A DNA stretch of 64,000 nucleotides from positions 1 through 64,000 of the forward strand of contig VGXS01000016.1 of the NCBI GenBank assembly GCA_016873225.1, written 5' to 3'. Origin of the DNA: Planctomycetota bacterium. Lineage in GTDB: Bacteria > Planctomycetota > Planctomycetia > Gemmatales > Gemmataceae. Position numbers and translations under genes: made by a program. Numbering within the stretch: the first letter of the stretch is position 1; every line of letters starts with the position of its first letter. The notes below the pieces were generated by a model. That model searched no databases. It saw nothing but the letters and a program-made list of their open reading frames with translations, and was not told the DNA's origin. This document shows, in pieces, positions 44,121 to 53,381 of this stretch.

Positions 44121-45436
44121 TGGACCCGGACGACGACGAGCGTCTGGTCGTCCTCGGGCAGCCTCCCGCCCGAGTGCAGCTTGAGCAGTTCGAAAACCTT
44201 CGCCACCTGCTTGGCGATGTCGGGTTCCGGAGGCAGGAAGGCCTGGTCGAGGCGCTTGAGCCCGAAGGGTGATCCCGTCACTCCGGGGGCATCCACGATT
44301 CCGTCGGTGTACAGCATGAGCGTGTCGCCCACCTTGAGCTGGATCGTGGCGGTTTCGTATTTGGCCTCCGACTCGTCGAGTCCCAGGGCCAGTCCCAGAA
44401 CCCCGTCAAGCAGGTGGCGCTGCGAGCGCGGCAGGTCGGGTCGCAGCAAGCGGGGGGCGGGGTGGCCTGCCGATGAATAGGTGAATGAAAGTGTCGCGGG
44501 ATCGTAAACACCCGCGAAGGCGGTGACGAAGAAGTCCAGCGGCTTGATTCCGGCGTCGCAGAAGTGGGTGTTGGCCTTGGCCAGCCATGCGGCGGGCTGT
44601 TCCAATCCGCCGGCATGGGCCAGCGTTCGAACCACGGCCATCAGCGCCGCCGCGGAACCGCCGGAGCCCGAGACATCGGCGATGATGAACGCCCAGCGTC
44701 CGTCGGGAAGGGGAATGAAGTCGTGGTAGTCGCCCCCGGCCCGGCGCGCCGTCTGCAGCTTGCCGCGAACCTGAAGGCCCGGAATCGAGGGAACGGCATG
44801 GGGCAGCATGGCGCGTTGGACCGCCGCGATGCGCTTGAGTTCGAAATCAAGCTCGGTGAGTTGCTCCTCGAGCTTGCGGGCCAGCACCAGGTTGCCGCTG
44901 GCCCTTCCGTAGAGGCAGGCGGTGAGCACGAGGTCGGGCAACTGCCCCGCGTTGAACATGCCCGGGTTGCGGCCGAGCAGCACAAGCAGGTTCAGGGCCC
45001 TCCCCTGGTCGTACATGGGAATGGCCACCATCGATCGGTATCCGGCCAGGTGCTCCCGCGCCGGATCATCCTCAGCCACCTCCGGGTCGTCGATCACCCT
45101 GGCCTCATCGCCGTACAGCAAGTCGCCAAGGATTCCCCCGGTCAGCACGGGCAGCCTGTCCCGATCGATCCACGGGTTGAAATCCTCGCTCCACAGGGTG
45201 CTGCGGGTGACCCTGTAATGGGGGGAGGGAAGGTCGCGGCGCGAAGCGGCGACGAGCCCGTCGCACGGGAAAAGCTCGCGCAGGTGACGCAGGTACACCC
45301 GCGCCATGGTTTGGGGATCTTCGGCGCGGCTCAGGTCGCGCATGGTGGTGGCGACCGCGGCGATCCGCCGGTGGATGTCGTGCTGCCCGTCGCCGCCGGG
45401 GTGACGCTCGGCGATGTCGGGAGTTCGCTTTTCCAT
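44117..45436 (-). CDS. GAF-domain SpoIIE/RsbU-like PP2C phosphatase
   Basis: 439 residues from the ATG at 45436 (GGGTGGGG upstream; a GTG at 45445 is possible). N-terminal GAF-like sensor (about 20-185), then the PP2C/SpoIIE domain: RRAGGDYHDF, IIADVSGSG, FTYSSAGHPAP, DTLMLYTDGIVDA and EDDQTLVVVRVH. All metal-binding Asp are present. Such enzymes dephosphorylate anti-sigma antagonists in partner-switching cascades; no partner (STAS or HPK) gene is adjacent. Coupled to DUF309 downstream. Confidence 0.9.
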   Translation of the reverse strand: MEKRTPDIAERHPGGDGQHDIHRRIAAVATTMRDLSRAEDPQTMARVYLRHLRELFPCDGLVAASRRDLPSPHYRVTRSTLWSEDFNPWIDRDRLPVLTGGILGDLLYGDEARVIDDPEVAEDDPAREHLAGYRSMVAIPMYDQGRALNLLVLLGRNPGMFNAGQLPDLVLTACLYGRASGNLVLARKLEEQLTELDFELKRIAAVQRAMLPHAVPSIPGLQVRGKLQTARRAGGDYHDFIPLPDGRWAFIIADVSGSGGSAAALMAVVRTLAHAGGLEQPAAWLAKANTHFCDAGIKPLDFFVTAFAGVYDPATLSFTYSSAGHPAPRLLRPDLPRSQRHLLDGVLGLALGLDESEAKYETATIQLKVGDTLMLYTDGIVDAPGVTGSPFGLKRLDQAFLPPEPDIAKQVAKVFELLKLHSGGRLPEDDQTLVVVRVH

Positions 45437-45516
45437 CGTCCCCACCCGATGAGAAGCCGGGGCACGCGCCCCGCGAGGGTGAGTTTAGGAATCGGGAAGC
45501 CGGGTGGCGAAGATTC

Positions 45517-45822
45517 TCAGTGGCGGGAACCCGAACCTTGCATTCCGAGCGGGTCGCGACGCCAGCGCCGGCAGCAGGACGGGCAAAGGATGAAGGCGGC
45601 ATGGTGCCCTTCGGGCTCCACGGGCGCCGGCTGGAAGTCGGGAAGGGATTCGAGGATGGAGGCGACCTCGTGGAGGTTGTCCTCGTCGAGATCCTCGTCG
45701 GTGATCAGGCGCGCGGACGGGGCGAGCCTGACCCCCACCCTCATTTCATACCGCAGCGCGCCACGGTCGAGGTGGCAGCCGCAGCGGTCGCAAGCGCAGG
45801 CTGACCTGGAAGCGGACGACAT
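45517..45822 (-). CDS. Small protein with two Cys pairs (zinc-binding-like)
   Basis: 101 residues; ATG at 45822. The start contains CACDRCGCHLDRGALRYEMRV and the C-terminus ILCPSCCRRW, consistent with a zinc-binding fold; an acidic middle (ITDEDLDEDNLHEV) follows the first pair. Conserved family not recognised. Divergent from the prenyltransferase gene. Confidence 0.65.
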   Translation of the reverse strand: MSSASRSACACDRCGCHLDRGALRYEMRVGVRLAPSARLITDEDLDEDNLHEVASILESLPDFQPAPVEPEGHHAAFILCPSCCRRWRRDPLGMQGSGSRH

Positions 45823-45969
45823 GACCGTGCTCCACGAACCATGGGATACTCATGTTCCAGTGGAGCCAACCGGTGGGGTGCGTGTCAAGCGCCAGCATGC
45901 GAATCCGGGAAGGAATCGCCGGGCGCCCGGCCTAGACTGATTGGATGGGATTCGGCCGGAAGGACACGG

Positions 45970-46881
45970 ATGAAAAACTCTATAGTGGATACGGCGAATA
46001 GGTTTCTTGGGCTGGTCCGCTTCAGCCACACCCTTTTCGCGCTCCCCTTCGCGCTCTCCTCGGCGGCCCTCGTGTGGGCCAGGCACGGCTTCTCCTGGGT
46101 TCAATTGGTGGGAATCGTCGCCTGCCTTGCCTTGGCCCGAGCCGCGGCGATGGCCTTCAATCGCCTCGCCGACAGCGCCTTCGACGCGGCTAACCCCCGC
46201 ACCGCCGGAAGGCACATTCCCGCGGGATTGCTTTCCGCGGCCTCGGTGCGAGCCTTTCTCGCGGCAACCTCGCTCGGCTTTGTCGCCTGCACCGCCGTCT
46301 TCCTGCTTGAGGGCAACGCGGCCCCGCTTGAATTGAGCCTGCCCACGCTGGCTTGGATCTGCGGGTACAGCTATGCCAAGCGGTTCACCTCCTTGTCCCA
46401 TTTCTGGCTGGGCGCGGCCCTGATGCTCGCGCCAGCGGCGGCGTGGGTGGTCGCGCTGGGATGGGGCGTCCTTTCCGATCCATGGGTGCCGCTCTTGATG
46501 GGGTTCGGCGTTTTCTTCTGGGTCTCCGGTTTCGACATCATCTACTCGACTCAGGACGCCGAGTTCGACCGTGGGGCCGGACTTCACAGCATGCCGGCCC
46601 TCCTCGGGGTGCGGGGGGCGCTTTGGCTCGCGAGAGCTTGCCATGCCGCCACCATCCTTTGCCTGGCGCCCCTGCCCCTGGTGGCGCCCGACCTGCTTGG
46701 CGGCATCTACTGGTCTGGAATCGCCCTGGTGGCCATCCTTCTTGTCGTGGAGCACGCCCTTGTGCGTCCCGACGACCTTTCCAGGGTGAATCTCGCGTTT
46801 TTCCAAGTCAACGCCGTGATCAGCGTCGGATTGTTGGTTATCGTGTTGCTCGACCTTGGCTGGCGCTTCCTGCCGGCCTGA
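45970..46881 (+). CDS. UbiA-like polyprenyltransferase (menaquinone/ubiquinone type)
   Basis: 303 residues from the ATG at 45970 (GGAAGG upstream). Eight to nine membrane helices. The two Asp-rich motifs of UbiA prenyltransferases are present: NRLADSAFD (Asn64, Asp68, Asp72) and STQDAEFD (Asp196, Asp200). It attaches a polyprenyl chain to an aromatic acid in the inner membrane. The sequence type is the UbiA-like one that, in organisms with the futalosine menaquinone route, is named MqnP; which quinone is made here cannot be told from this window. Confidence 0.9.
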   Translation: MKNSIVDTANRFLGLVRFSHTLFALPFALSSAALVWARHGFSWVQLVGIVACLALARAAAMAFNRLADSAFDAANPRTAGRHIPAGLLSAASVRAFLAATSLGFVACTAVFLLEGNAAPLELSLPTLAWICGYSYAKRFTSLSHFWLGAALMLAPAAAWVVALGWGVLSDPWVPLLMGFGVFFWVSGFDIIYSTQDAEFDRGAGLHSMPALLGVRGALWLARACHAATILCLAPLPLVAPDLLGGIYWSGIALVAILLVVEHALVRPDDLSRVNLAFFQVNAVISVGLLVIVLLDLGWRFLPA

Positions 46882-46890
46882 CCAGCGGGG

Positions 46891-48243
46891 ATGGCGTTCA
46901 TGTGGTGCGCGATCGCGTTTTTGGCATTCACGGCATGGGAGGCCGGGGCTTCCCGCAGGGACATCACTCCCAGGCAACCCATGTGGATGGCGGGCTATGC
47001 CGGCAGGACGGCACCCGCCTCGGGCACCGAAAGCCCCCTGTGCGCGCGCGCGGTGGCCCTGAGGCGCGCCGAATCGCCGCGGGTGCGGGCCGTCACGGTT
47101 TCTCTCGACCTCGTGGGCATCGACGCCGAGCTGGCCGCCCGGGTGAAAAAGGCCTTGGCGGACAGGCATGGCCTCGCCGAGGCCGAGGTGGCGCTGGCCT
47201 GTTCCCACACCCACTGCGGGCCCGTGGTCGGTTCAACCCTGAGAAGCATGTACCCGCTTGATGATGGCATGCGCGAGCGCAGCAGGGCCTACGCGGATTT
47301 CCTTGTCGGGGAGGTCGACTTGGCCGTGGGCGAGGCCCTCTCGCGGCTCAAGCCCTGCTCGCTTTCCTGGCATGAGGGCAACTGCGGATTTGCCGTCAAT
47401 CGCCGGGCCAACAAGGAGGCGGAGGTGGTGGCGATCCGGCAGGCGGGCAAGCCGCTTGCCGGGCCAGTGGACCATCGTGTGCCGGCGATGGCGGCCCGCA
47501 CACCCGAAGGGCGCCTGATCGCGGTTCTGTTTGGTTATGCCTGTCACGCGACAACGCTATCGTTCGACAAGTGGTGCGCCGACTATCCCGGCTTCGCTTC
47601 CGAGGCGCTCGAGAAGTCCAATCCCGGCGCGGTGTGCGCCTTCATCGCCGGATGCGGCGCTGATCAAAATCCCCTGCCGCGCCGCACCGTGGCGCTCGCC
47701 AAGGCCTATGGTGACCAGTTGGCCGAATCTGTTTCCACGGCCCTGTCACGCCCGGGGAAATCACTCGGCGCCCAGCTTTCGGTGGCCTTGGTGCGCGCTC
47801 CGCTACCGCTGGAAGCGGCACCCTCCAAGGAAGAACTCGAAAAGCAGGCGTCCGGAAAAGAAAAATACATCGCCTCCCGGGCGCGCAACCTGCTTGCCGA
47901 CCTGGCTGCCGGAAAGACCATGCCCGTTGACTACTCCTTTCCGGTTCAGGCATGGAGGCTGGGGGATCACACGCTTGTGTTCCTGGGTGGCGAGGTGGTG
48001 GTCGATTATTCCTTGCGATTGGGCCGGGAAATCACCGGGCCGGCATGGGTTGCCGCCTATTCGAATGATGTGATGGCCTACATTCCCTCCCGGCGTGTCC
48101 TCAAGGAGGGTGGTTATGAAGGCGCCAGCTCCATGATCTATTACGGCCTTCCGGCCTCATGGCGCGAGGGTGTCGAGGAAACGCTCGTGGATGCGTTTCG
48201 CGAGGCCGCAAAACGCGTTGGCGCAACGGTTTCCAGCCGTTGA
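46891..48243 (+). CDS. Neutral/alkaline ceramidase-like enzyme
   Basis: 450 residues, secreted (short leader to about residue 20). The segment ASRRDITPRQPMWMAGY and ACSHTHCGPV match the N-terminal ceramidase domain, with the His-x-His zinc ligand motif; YACHATTLS and AGCGADQNP are further family blocks. Length is shorter than full ceramidases (about 650), the C-terminal immunoglobulin-like domain being absent. Members in planctomycetes act on unknown substrates (amidase or lactonase-like). Starts 10 bp after the prenyltransferase gene. Confidence 0.85.
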   Translation: MAFMWCAIAFLAFTAWEAGASRRDITPRQPMWMAGYAGRTAPASGTESPLCARAVALRRAESPRVRAVTVSLDLVGIDAELAARVKKALADRHGLAEAEVALACSHTHCGPVVGSTLRSMYPLDDGMRERSRAYADFLVGEVDLAVGEALSRLKPCSLSWHEGNCGFAVNRRANKEAEVVAIRQAGKPLAGPVDHRVPAMAARTPEGRLIAVLFGYACHATTLSFDKWCADYPGFASEALEKSNPGAVCAFIAGCGADQNPLPRRTVALAKAYGDQLAESVSTALSRPGKSLGAQLSVALVRAPLPLEAAPSKEELEKQASGKEKYIASRARNLLADLAAGKTMPVDYSFPVQAWRLGDHTLVFLGGEVVVDYSLRLGREITGPAWVAAYSNDVMAYIPSRRVLKEGGYEGASSMIYYGLPASWREGVEETLVDAFREAAKRVGATVSSR

Positions 48244-48295
48244 TGGATTTTGACGCAAGAAAAAACGCGCGTTGTTGCAGGAACCCATGGATAGG

Positions 48296-48321
48296 TGCAC
48301 AAACATGTGTACACTTGTGCA
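48296..48321. promoter_or_regulatory. Large inverted repeat upstream of recA, candidate operator
   Basis: TGCACAA (48296-48302) and TTGTGCA (48315-48321) form a perfect inverted repeat around 12 bp that contain the palindrome GTGTACAC (48307-48314). It ends 38 nt before the recA start, where a LexA-type SOS repressor would be expected to act. LexA boxes differ between phyla and I cannot assign this one; alternative repressors are possible. Confidence 0.5.
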
Positions 48322-48359
48322 TGGGAGCATGGTGGGGCTTGGCCCCGGAGGGATGAATC

Positions 48360-49439
48360 ATGGCGGACGATCGTGAACTCAAGAACGCCCTGTCGCAAAT
48401 CGAGAAGCAGTTTGGCAAGGGTGCAATCATGTCGCTCGGCAAGGGCGACACTCACCTGGATATCCAGGGGATCTCAACCGGCGCCCTGAGCCTCGACCTG
48501 GCCCTGGGGGGCAAGGGCATTCCGCGCGGGCGGATCATCGAGATCTTCGGGCCCGAGTCCTCGGGCAAAACCACCGTGGCCCTTCATGCCGTGGCCTGCG
48601 CCCAGAAACAGGGAGGCGTGGCCGCCTTCATCGACGCCGAGCATGCCCTCGACCCGAGTTGGGCGCGCAGGCTTGGCGTGAACCTCGACCACCTCCTGGT
48701 AAGCCAGCCTTCCTGCGCCGAGGAAGCCCTGAAGATCGCCGAGATGCTCATCAAGTCGAACGCCGTCGACCTGATCATCATCGACTCGGTGGCCGCCCTG
48801 GTGCCGCGCTCCGAGGTGGAGGGGGAGATCGGCGACGCGCATGTCGGCGCCCAGGCGCGCCTGATGAGCCAGGCCCTGCGAATCCTCAACCCCACCATCA
48901 GCAAGACCAAGACCTGCATGGTGTTCATCAACCAGATCCGCCAGAAAATCGGCGTGATGTTCGGCAACCCCGAAACCACCTCGGGCGGCCTCGCCCTGAA
49001 GTTCTTCAGCTCCGTCCGCTTGGACATCCGCAAGATCTCCTCCATCAAGGAGGCGGAGGAAACGGTCGGCTCCCGCGTGAGGGTCAAGGTGGTCAAGAAC
49101 AAGATCGCGCCGCCCTTCCGAATTGCGGAGTTCGACCTGATGCACGACCATGGCATCAGCCGGGAGGGTGACCTGCTCGACCTTGGAATCGAGGATCGGA
49201 TCATCGAGAAATCGGGCGCCTGGATCAACTACGGCGACATGCGCCTCGGCCAAGGGCGCGAGAACGCCAAGCAATACCTTCGCGACAACCCGGCGCTCGT
49301 CGAGGAGATCACCCGCAAGGTCTTGGCCAAGCGGATTCCCGCGCTGGGCGAGGCCGCTCCGGTGGAGGCGCCCCCCGAACCAGCACCCGTGGCTCCCGTC
49401 ACATCGGGTCGAGGCCGTCGGGCCGCACAAGAATCGTGA
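48360..49439 (+). CDS. recA: Recombinase RecA
   Basis: 359 residues; ATG at 48360 with GGAGGG 9 nt upstream. Walker [10 protein letters not shown] at 64-72, Walker [14 protein letters not shown]-binding loop regions, and [19 protein letters not shown] are all canonical. Drives homologous strand exchange and activates LexA self-cleavage. The C-terminus is a Pro/Ala-rich tail rather than the usual acidic one. Single gene with a palindrome upstream; likely DNA-damage inducible (inference). Confidence 0.98.
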   Translation: MADDRELKNALSQIEKQFGKGAIMSLGKGDTHLDIQGISTGALSLDLALGGKGIPRGRIIEIFGPESSGKTTVALHAVACAQKQGGVAAFIDAEHALDPSWARRLGVNLDHLLVSQPSCAEEALKIAEMLIKSNAVDLIIIDSVAALVPRSEVEGEIGDAHVGAQARLMSQALRILNPTISKTKTCMVFINQIRQKIGVMFGNPETTSGGLALKFFSSVRLDIRKISSIKEAEETVGSRVRVKVVKNKIAPPFRIAEFDLMHDHGISREGDLLDLGIEDRIIEKSGAWINYGDMRLGQGRENAKQYLRDNPALVEEITRKVLAKRIPALGEAAPVEAPPEPAPVAPVTSGRGRRAAQES

Positions 49440-49581
49440 CCTAGGCCTCCTAGGCTAGCCATTTTCCCCAAATATCTGAAGTGGGCACTGGTCTTGTGCG
49501 GGTGTCCCACTCTGGTATCCTCACGACGCCCAAGGATGGGCGATGTGACCGCAAGACGGGACTTGGCCGCACGGAGGCGCC

Positions 49582-50352
49582 ATGCACAATACCGTTTCCC
49601 TTTCAAGGTTCCTGATATCGCGTGGCAAGCGTCTCGCGGCGCACGGCATGTTCCGGGCCGCCTCGGCGGATCTCGCCGTGGCATCCGCCTCAGGCGCCGG
49701 TTCAGCGGAGGCCAGCGGTCTCCAGGCTGAAATGAGCCTCCGGACGGGAAGGTTCAAGGCCGCCCGCAGGCAGGCCGGCGAAGCGCTCGCCGCCGCTCCC
49801 ACATGCCCCCATTACCAGTACCTGTGCGGACTTGCCTGGGAACGCGGTCCGGGCGCCGACCCGAACAAGGCCTCTCATCATTATCTTGAATGTCTGGAAT
49901 TGGATCCCGGCCACCTGCGCGCCCGTTGCCGGCTTGGCCTCGCGCGTGTCGCCTCGGGATTGGTCAACGAGGGGCTTGCCATCCTCGCCGGCGCTTGGAA
50001 ATCGGCTCCCCAGGCCTTTGACGCCTTTTTGGCGCTATATCGCGGCCTGAAAAAGGCCGGGCGCCTCGGCGAGATCCGCGCCTTGGTGCGGTCGGCCCGC
50101 TTCCAGCTTCGTGGCGACATCCGCTTTTCATCCTTCCTCGACCGGATTCGCTACCGTGCCGCGGCGCGCAGGCAGCGCGCGGGCAATCCCGCCGAACCGG
50201 TGCTCCTGCCGTTCCTTCGCCTGGCTGATCCGGTCGCGCCCCACCTCGGGGAACGACTCCGCGCCACCACCCTCAGGATCGACGCCCCGGGTACCGTTCA
50301 GGAACCCCACGCGTTCCGACTCCGCAGGCGCCAGCGCGGGCGAAACGCCTGA
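49582..50352 (+). CDS. TPR-like protein
   Basis: 256 residues; ATG at 49582 with GGAGGC close upstream. Central part (about 30-165) is a run of helix pairs resembling tetratricopeptide repeats (SGLQAEMSLRTGRFKAARRQ, HHYLECLELDPGHLRARCRLG). The C-terminal part is basic with an Arg-rich tail. Its stop overlaps the next start (TGATG), so it is coupled to the DUF4166 gene. Function unknown. Confidence 0.72.
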   Translation: MHNTVSLSRFLISRGKRLAAHGMFRAASADLAVASASGAGSAEASGLQAEMSLRTGRFKAARRQAGEALAAAPTCPHYQYLCGLAWERGPGADPNKASHHYLECLELDPGHLRARCRLGLARVASGLVNEGLAILAGAWKSAPQAFDAFLALYRGLKKAGRLGEIRALVRSARFQLRGDIRFSSFLDRIRYRAAARRQRAGNPAEPVLLPFLRLADPVAPHLGERLRATTLRIDAPGTVQEPHAFRLRRRQRGRNA

Positions 50353-50918
50353 TGCCATCCGTTTATAGGCGCATCCTTGGCGGGGAACTCGATCGGCTGC
50401 CCGCGTCGCTCAGGCGGTTCCACGACATCGAGGCGCCTTGGGCCGGAGTGTCGATGGCGCGTGTCGAGCGCGGCGCCACTTGGCTTCATCGTTTTGTCGC
50501 CGCCGCGGGCGGACTGCCGCCGGCGCGTGAACAATGCCCCCTGAGGCTCGACATCGTTCCCTGTGTTCGCTGGGGAAGACAGGGGGAATCGTGGCGGCGT
50601 GATTTCGGCGGCTTTGTCCTTGAGTCGTTCCAATGGGCCCAAAACGGCCTGCTGATGGAATCGTTTGGTTGGCTTTCGATGGCTTTTCACCTTCGAGTCG
50701 AACCTCCCCGGCTCATCCTTGAGGTGGCGGGGGTCAGGTGCGCCGGAATCCCCTTGCCCCGCCTTTTGGCTCCCGGCGGCACAGGGGTCGAGGAAGGTTC
50801 TGAAAACGGGGTTTCGTTTGTCGCCACCGCCACCGCCCCGCTTTTGGGAATGGTGGCCAGGTACAGCGGATGCCTCACCGAGGAACCCCAAACTTTGCCT
50901 CGGCAGGGTGGCTCCTGA
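50352..50918 (+). CDS. DUF4166 domain protein
   Basis: 188 residues; start overlaps the upstream stop. Begins YRRILGGELDRLPASLRRFH and continues with RWGRQGESWRRDFGGFVL, LLMESFGWLSMAFHLRVE and GIPLPRLLAPG, all typical of DUF4166. The family is often fused to or next to saccharopine-dehydrogenase-like proteins; neither is here. Role unknown. Confidence 0.82.
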   Translation: MPSVYRRILGGELDRLPASLRRFHDIEAPWAGVSMARVERGATWLHRFVAAAGGLPPAREQCPLRLDIVPCVRWGRQGESWRRDFGGFVLESFQWAQNGLLMESFGWLSMAFHLRVEPPRLILEVAGVRCAGIPLPRLLAPGGTGVEEGSENGVSFVATATAPLLGMVARYSGCLTEEPQTLPRQGGS

Positions 50919-50941
50919 TAGATTACTGGTGGCTGCCACGC

Positions 50942-51026
50942 GCTGGAGTGGCGGAATGGCATACGCAACAGACTTAAAATCTGTGGGAGCGCAAGCTCCG
51001 TGTGGGTTCGAGTCCCATCTCCAGCA
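50942..51026 (+). tRNA. tRNA-Leu (anticodon TAA)
   Basis: Acceptor stem GCTGGAG (50942-50948) pairs with CTCCAGC (51019-51025). The anticodon loop CTTAAAA lies between the CAGA/TCTG stem and gives TAA. There is a long variable arm (GGGAGCGCAAGCTCC), as expected for leucine, and a T arm with GGTTCGAGTCC. Discriminator A at 51026; CCA is not encoded. Confidence 0.97.
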
Positions 51027-51054
51027 TTGCTTCCTTGCCGCGAAGGATCGTCCC

Positions 51055-51480
51055 ATGCCTTGGTATGACAAAGACGGGCTCAAGTTTCATTACCCGGAAG
51101 GCTGGGCCGTCGAACGCGAAACCGACGAGGAAGGAAACTGGCAGGTCAGCATCCAAAGCCCCGAGTCGGCGTTTGTCCTCATCAAGCCTGTCGGCCCCAT
51201 CGAGGACCTCGAGGAGGCGGCTGAAGTGACTCTCGATGCCCTCCGGGAAGATTATCCCGACCTTGAGGATGAGGAGGTCGAGGAACTCATCGGCGGCGCT
51301 CGCGCCCCCGGTTACGACGCAACCTTCACCAGCCTCGACATCGTGACCACCTGCCAGATCCGGTTTGTTCGCGCCGGTGACGACGCTGTGCTCGTGATGA
51401 GCCAGTATTCCGACATGGACTCCGATGATTGCCAGGATGGCTTGGAAAGGCTCAGGCGATCGCTGTCATTTGCCGTCTAG
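51055..51480 (+). CDS. Hypothetical acidic protein
   Basis: 141 residues from the ATG at 51055, 28 nt after the tRNA. No signal peptide. Reads like a small alpha/beta fold: LKFHYPEGWAVERETDEEGN, then VSIQSPESAFVLIKPVG, an acidic helix DLEDEEVEELIGG, and CQIRFVRAGDDAVLVMSQ. Similar to the PsbP/DUF1795-like style of small stress proteins, but I cannot assign a family. The stop codon is part of a 16-bp sequence repeated 383 bp downstream. Confidence 0.72.
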   Translation: MPWYDKDGLKFHYPEGWAVERETDEEGNWQVSIQSPESAFVLIKPVGPIEDLEEAAEVTLDALREDYPDLEDEEVEELIGGARAPGYDATFTSLDIVTTCQIRFVRAGDDAVLVMSQYSDMDSDDCQDGLERLRRSLSFAV

Positions 51481-51874
51481 GGCGAGCTTCAAATAACTGA
51501 CCTGCTCAAAACCCCGGCACCCACCATCATTCTGTTAGCCCTTTCATGTCGCTAAAGCGTCGAACGGCGCGAGTGACCTCTGAACTGGCGCCAGATTGTT
51601 GAATTTCCGCGAGGGCCCCTCACTTCGCTGGGGGCTCCTAAGCATTGTCAGCCTTTGTCTGGCCTTTAAATTGAGATCCGTTCATCGCTTAGGAGCCCCC
51701 AGCGGAGTGAGGGGCGAGTCGATCAAGGAACAACACCATGAGCCATAGCAAAAACAAAAGAGCCCCCGGTGGAGCCGAAGTAAGTGGGGTGTAGTAAAAA
51801 GTCTCGATTTGCATTTTTATCGGGATTATCAATCCAACTCATCTATTTGAAGCCCGATCTAGGGCGAGCTTCAT
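51476..51874. mobile_element. Putative small non-autonomous element with direct repeats
   Basis: The 16-bp sequence TCTAGGGCGAGCTTCA occurs at 51476-51491 (overlapping the stop of the preceding gene) and exactly again at 51859-51874. Between them lies a 29-nt inverted repeat: 51615-51643 against 51687-51715, one mismatch, with GGGGGCTCCTAAG in the arms. A decayed third arm starts near 51761. There is no coding capacity. This could be a MITE-like insertion that duplicated the gene end, or a REP-type palindrome block. Confidence 0.45.
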
Positions 51875-52168
51875 TTCGGCGGATCGAAACAACATTGATC
51901 AAATTCTACTGGTAAATATCCCGCAGCGGCTCAGAAGGCGGAATGAGTGATGCGTGATCGGGTGGGAATCCCCGGGCTGACGCCCAAGCCTCACCAAAAG
52001 ACAATCAGACCTGACAAAACTTACAATATGTAGCTGCATTGGGGTGAGTGCGGCGATGCCAGCGCCACGATCCATTTTGGCCCCTCAATGATAGCCAAGG
52101 GACGGTGATTCATTGAAAAGGCCCCGGGGATGATCCTGGGGCCCTTGCGTCAAGAGAGTCGAAACCGG
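51481..52168. other. Gene-free stretch (688 bp)
   Basis: Contains the putative small element (to 51874), then about 240 bp of lower-GC sequence with no recognisable feature, then the terminator at 52116-52143. No ORF in any frame looks coding. Confidence 0.6.
52116..52143 (-). terminator. Rho-independent terminator for the envelope gene cluster
   Basis: A 10-bp stem (GGCCCC... with ...GGGGCC, two G-T pairs) spans 52120-52143. On the minus strand the stem is followed at once by TTTT (52116-52119). It lies 25 nt after the stop of the 52169 gene, the expected position. Confidence 0.8.
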
Positions 52169-53311
52169 TCAGGGCATGTTCGGCAGCTTGTTGGCCGGAG
52201 CGGTTGGAGGCGTCTGGGCCGCCGCGGGCCCCAAGAGTTGGAAGAGGCCAGCGTCATACTGCAGCATGGCGTTGTAGAAGGTGTTGTAGGCGGCGCGGTC
52301 GCCGTCGTTGGCCGCGGCGAACTTGAGACCGCCCTTGACCATGTTGTCGAGAACCTCACCAACAGTTCCGCCCTGCGCTCGGAATTCGCCGGTGAAGTAT
52401 TTCTTGGCATCCGGGTCTGAGAGGACCCGGGCTTCCTTGTTGAGACTGGTGACGAACCGGTTGGCCAGGATGTAGTCGCCCGGGCGGAGGTCGGAGACCA
52501 TGACGTCGAGGGCCTTCTGCAGCTTTTCGAGTTCGGCGAGCAGCTTGTTGTAGGTGTCGCCGTCGAGGTTGTCGGATTTCACCATGCGGACCGACTGGCT
52601 GACGATCTGGTCGACTTCCTGCCTTATCGGGTTGAATTCGCCGGTCCTGAGGGAGATGGGCCAACTGAGCTTGCCGTCGTTCTTGATGAGATTGAAGCCG
52701 CCGCGGCCCGAGGTGCCGCCATCATTGACATTAATGTGGTCGAGGACATCAGGGTCGATGGAGACCTGGGGCCCGCGAAGGTTGGTTTGAAGCTGGATCT
52801 TGCGGATCTCATCCATGATGGAATTGAGCGCCAAGCCACTCATGATGTAGTGTGTCGGCGGGTTGTCCTTGCTCCAGTTGAGCGTTTCTTGTTGCTGCTG
52901 GGTGCGGACGGTTTCGCGGTACTGCCGGCTTGCGGTCGCCTCGTCGCCCCTGAGCTTGAGTTCCTCAATGCGGGTCTTGTCCCACTCAAGGCGTGACTTG
53001 TACCGTTCGCGCTCGGCCTGTTGCTGTTCGATGCGGGCCTGCTGGATCTGCATCTGGTATCGGCCGTTGGCATTGGTGAGCGACCCTAGGCCCATCATGT
53101 AGCCGCCGGAGCCTCCATAGCCATAACCACCATAGCCATAACCACCATAGCCACCATAGCCACCATAACCACCGTAGCCTCCGCGGCCATACCCATAGCC
53201 ATATTGGCCCAACCAGGAGTTCTGGAATCCGCCACCCCATTGGGCGGTGGCGGAGCCGGCGACAAATATCAGGGCCAGAAGGGCCAAGCCAAGGGAACGA
53301 GCGAGGTACAT
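52169..53311 (-). CDS. Secreted Gly/Tyr-rich repeat protein
   Basis: 380 residues from the ATG at 53311, beginning a signal peptide that ends ATAQW; longer in-frame starts overlap the upstream gene. Residues about 38-71 are a GGYGGYG-type low-complexity run, encoded by ccaccatagccata-like DNA repeats (about 53108-53190). A Gln/Glu/Arg-rich helical segment follows (about 84-150, a coiled-coil candidate), then a globular part with PVSIDPD-like and LSWPISLRTGEFN stretches. Likely a planctomycete cell-surface or matrix protein; function unknown. Followed by a good terminator. Confidence 0.8.
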   Translation of the reverse strand: MYLARSLGLALLALIFVAGSATAQWGGGFQNSWLGQYGYGYGRGGYGGYGGYGGYGGYGYGGYGYGGSGGYMMGLGSLTNANGRYQMQIQQARIEQQQAERERYKSRLEWDKTRIEELKLRGDEATASRQYRETVRTQQQQETLNWSKDNPPTHYIMSGLALNSIMDEIRKIQLQTNLRGPQVSIDPDVLDHINVNDGGTSGRGGFNLIKNDGKLSWPISLRTGEFNPIRQEVDQIVSQSVRMVKSDNLDGDTYNKLLAELEKLQKALDVMVSDLRPGDYILANRFVTSLNKEARVLSDPDAKKYFTGEFRAQGGTVGEVLDNMVKGGLKFAAANDGDRAAYNTFYNAMLQYDAGLFQLLGPAAAQTPPTAPANKLPNMP

Positions 53312-53381
53312 GATCCGGACTCCGCGAGACAAGTTGGTGTTGTCGGAAAGGAAGCCGGTTGAGCCAGCGGCTTCCTCCATG

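Noticed and set aside
45850..47214. 454-codon open frame opposite the prenyltransferase and ceramidase-like genes
   Set aside because: Spans two convincing genes on the other strand and reads as charged low-complexity peptide.
53108..53190. Noncoding microsatellite
   Set aside because: The repeats are codon-phased and encode a GGYG-type run within a secreted protein, so they belong to the gene.
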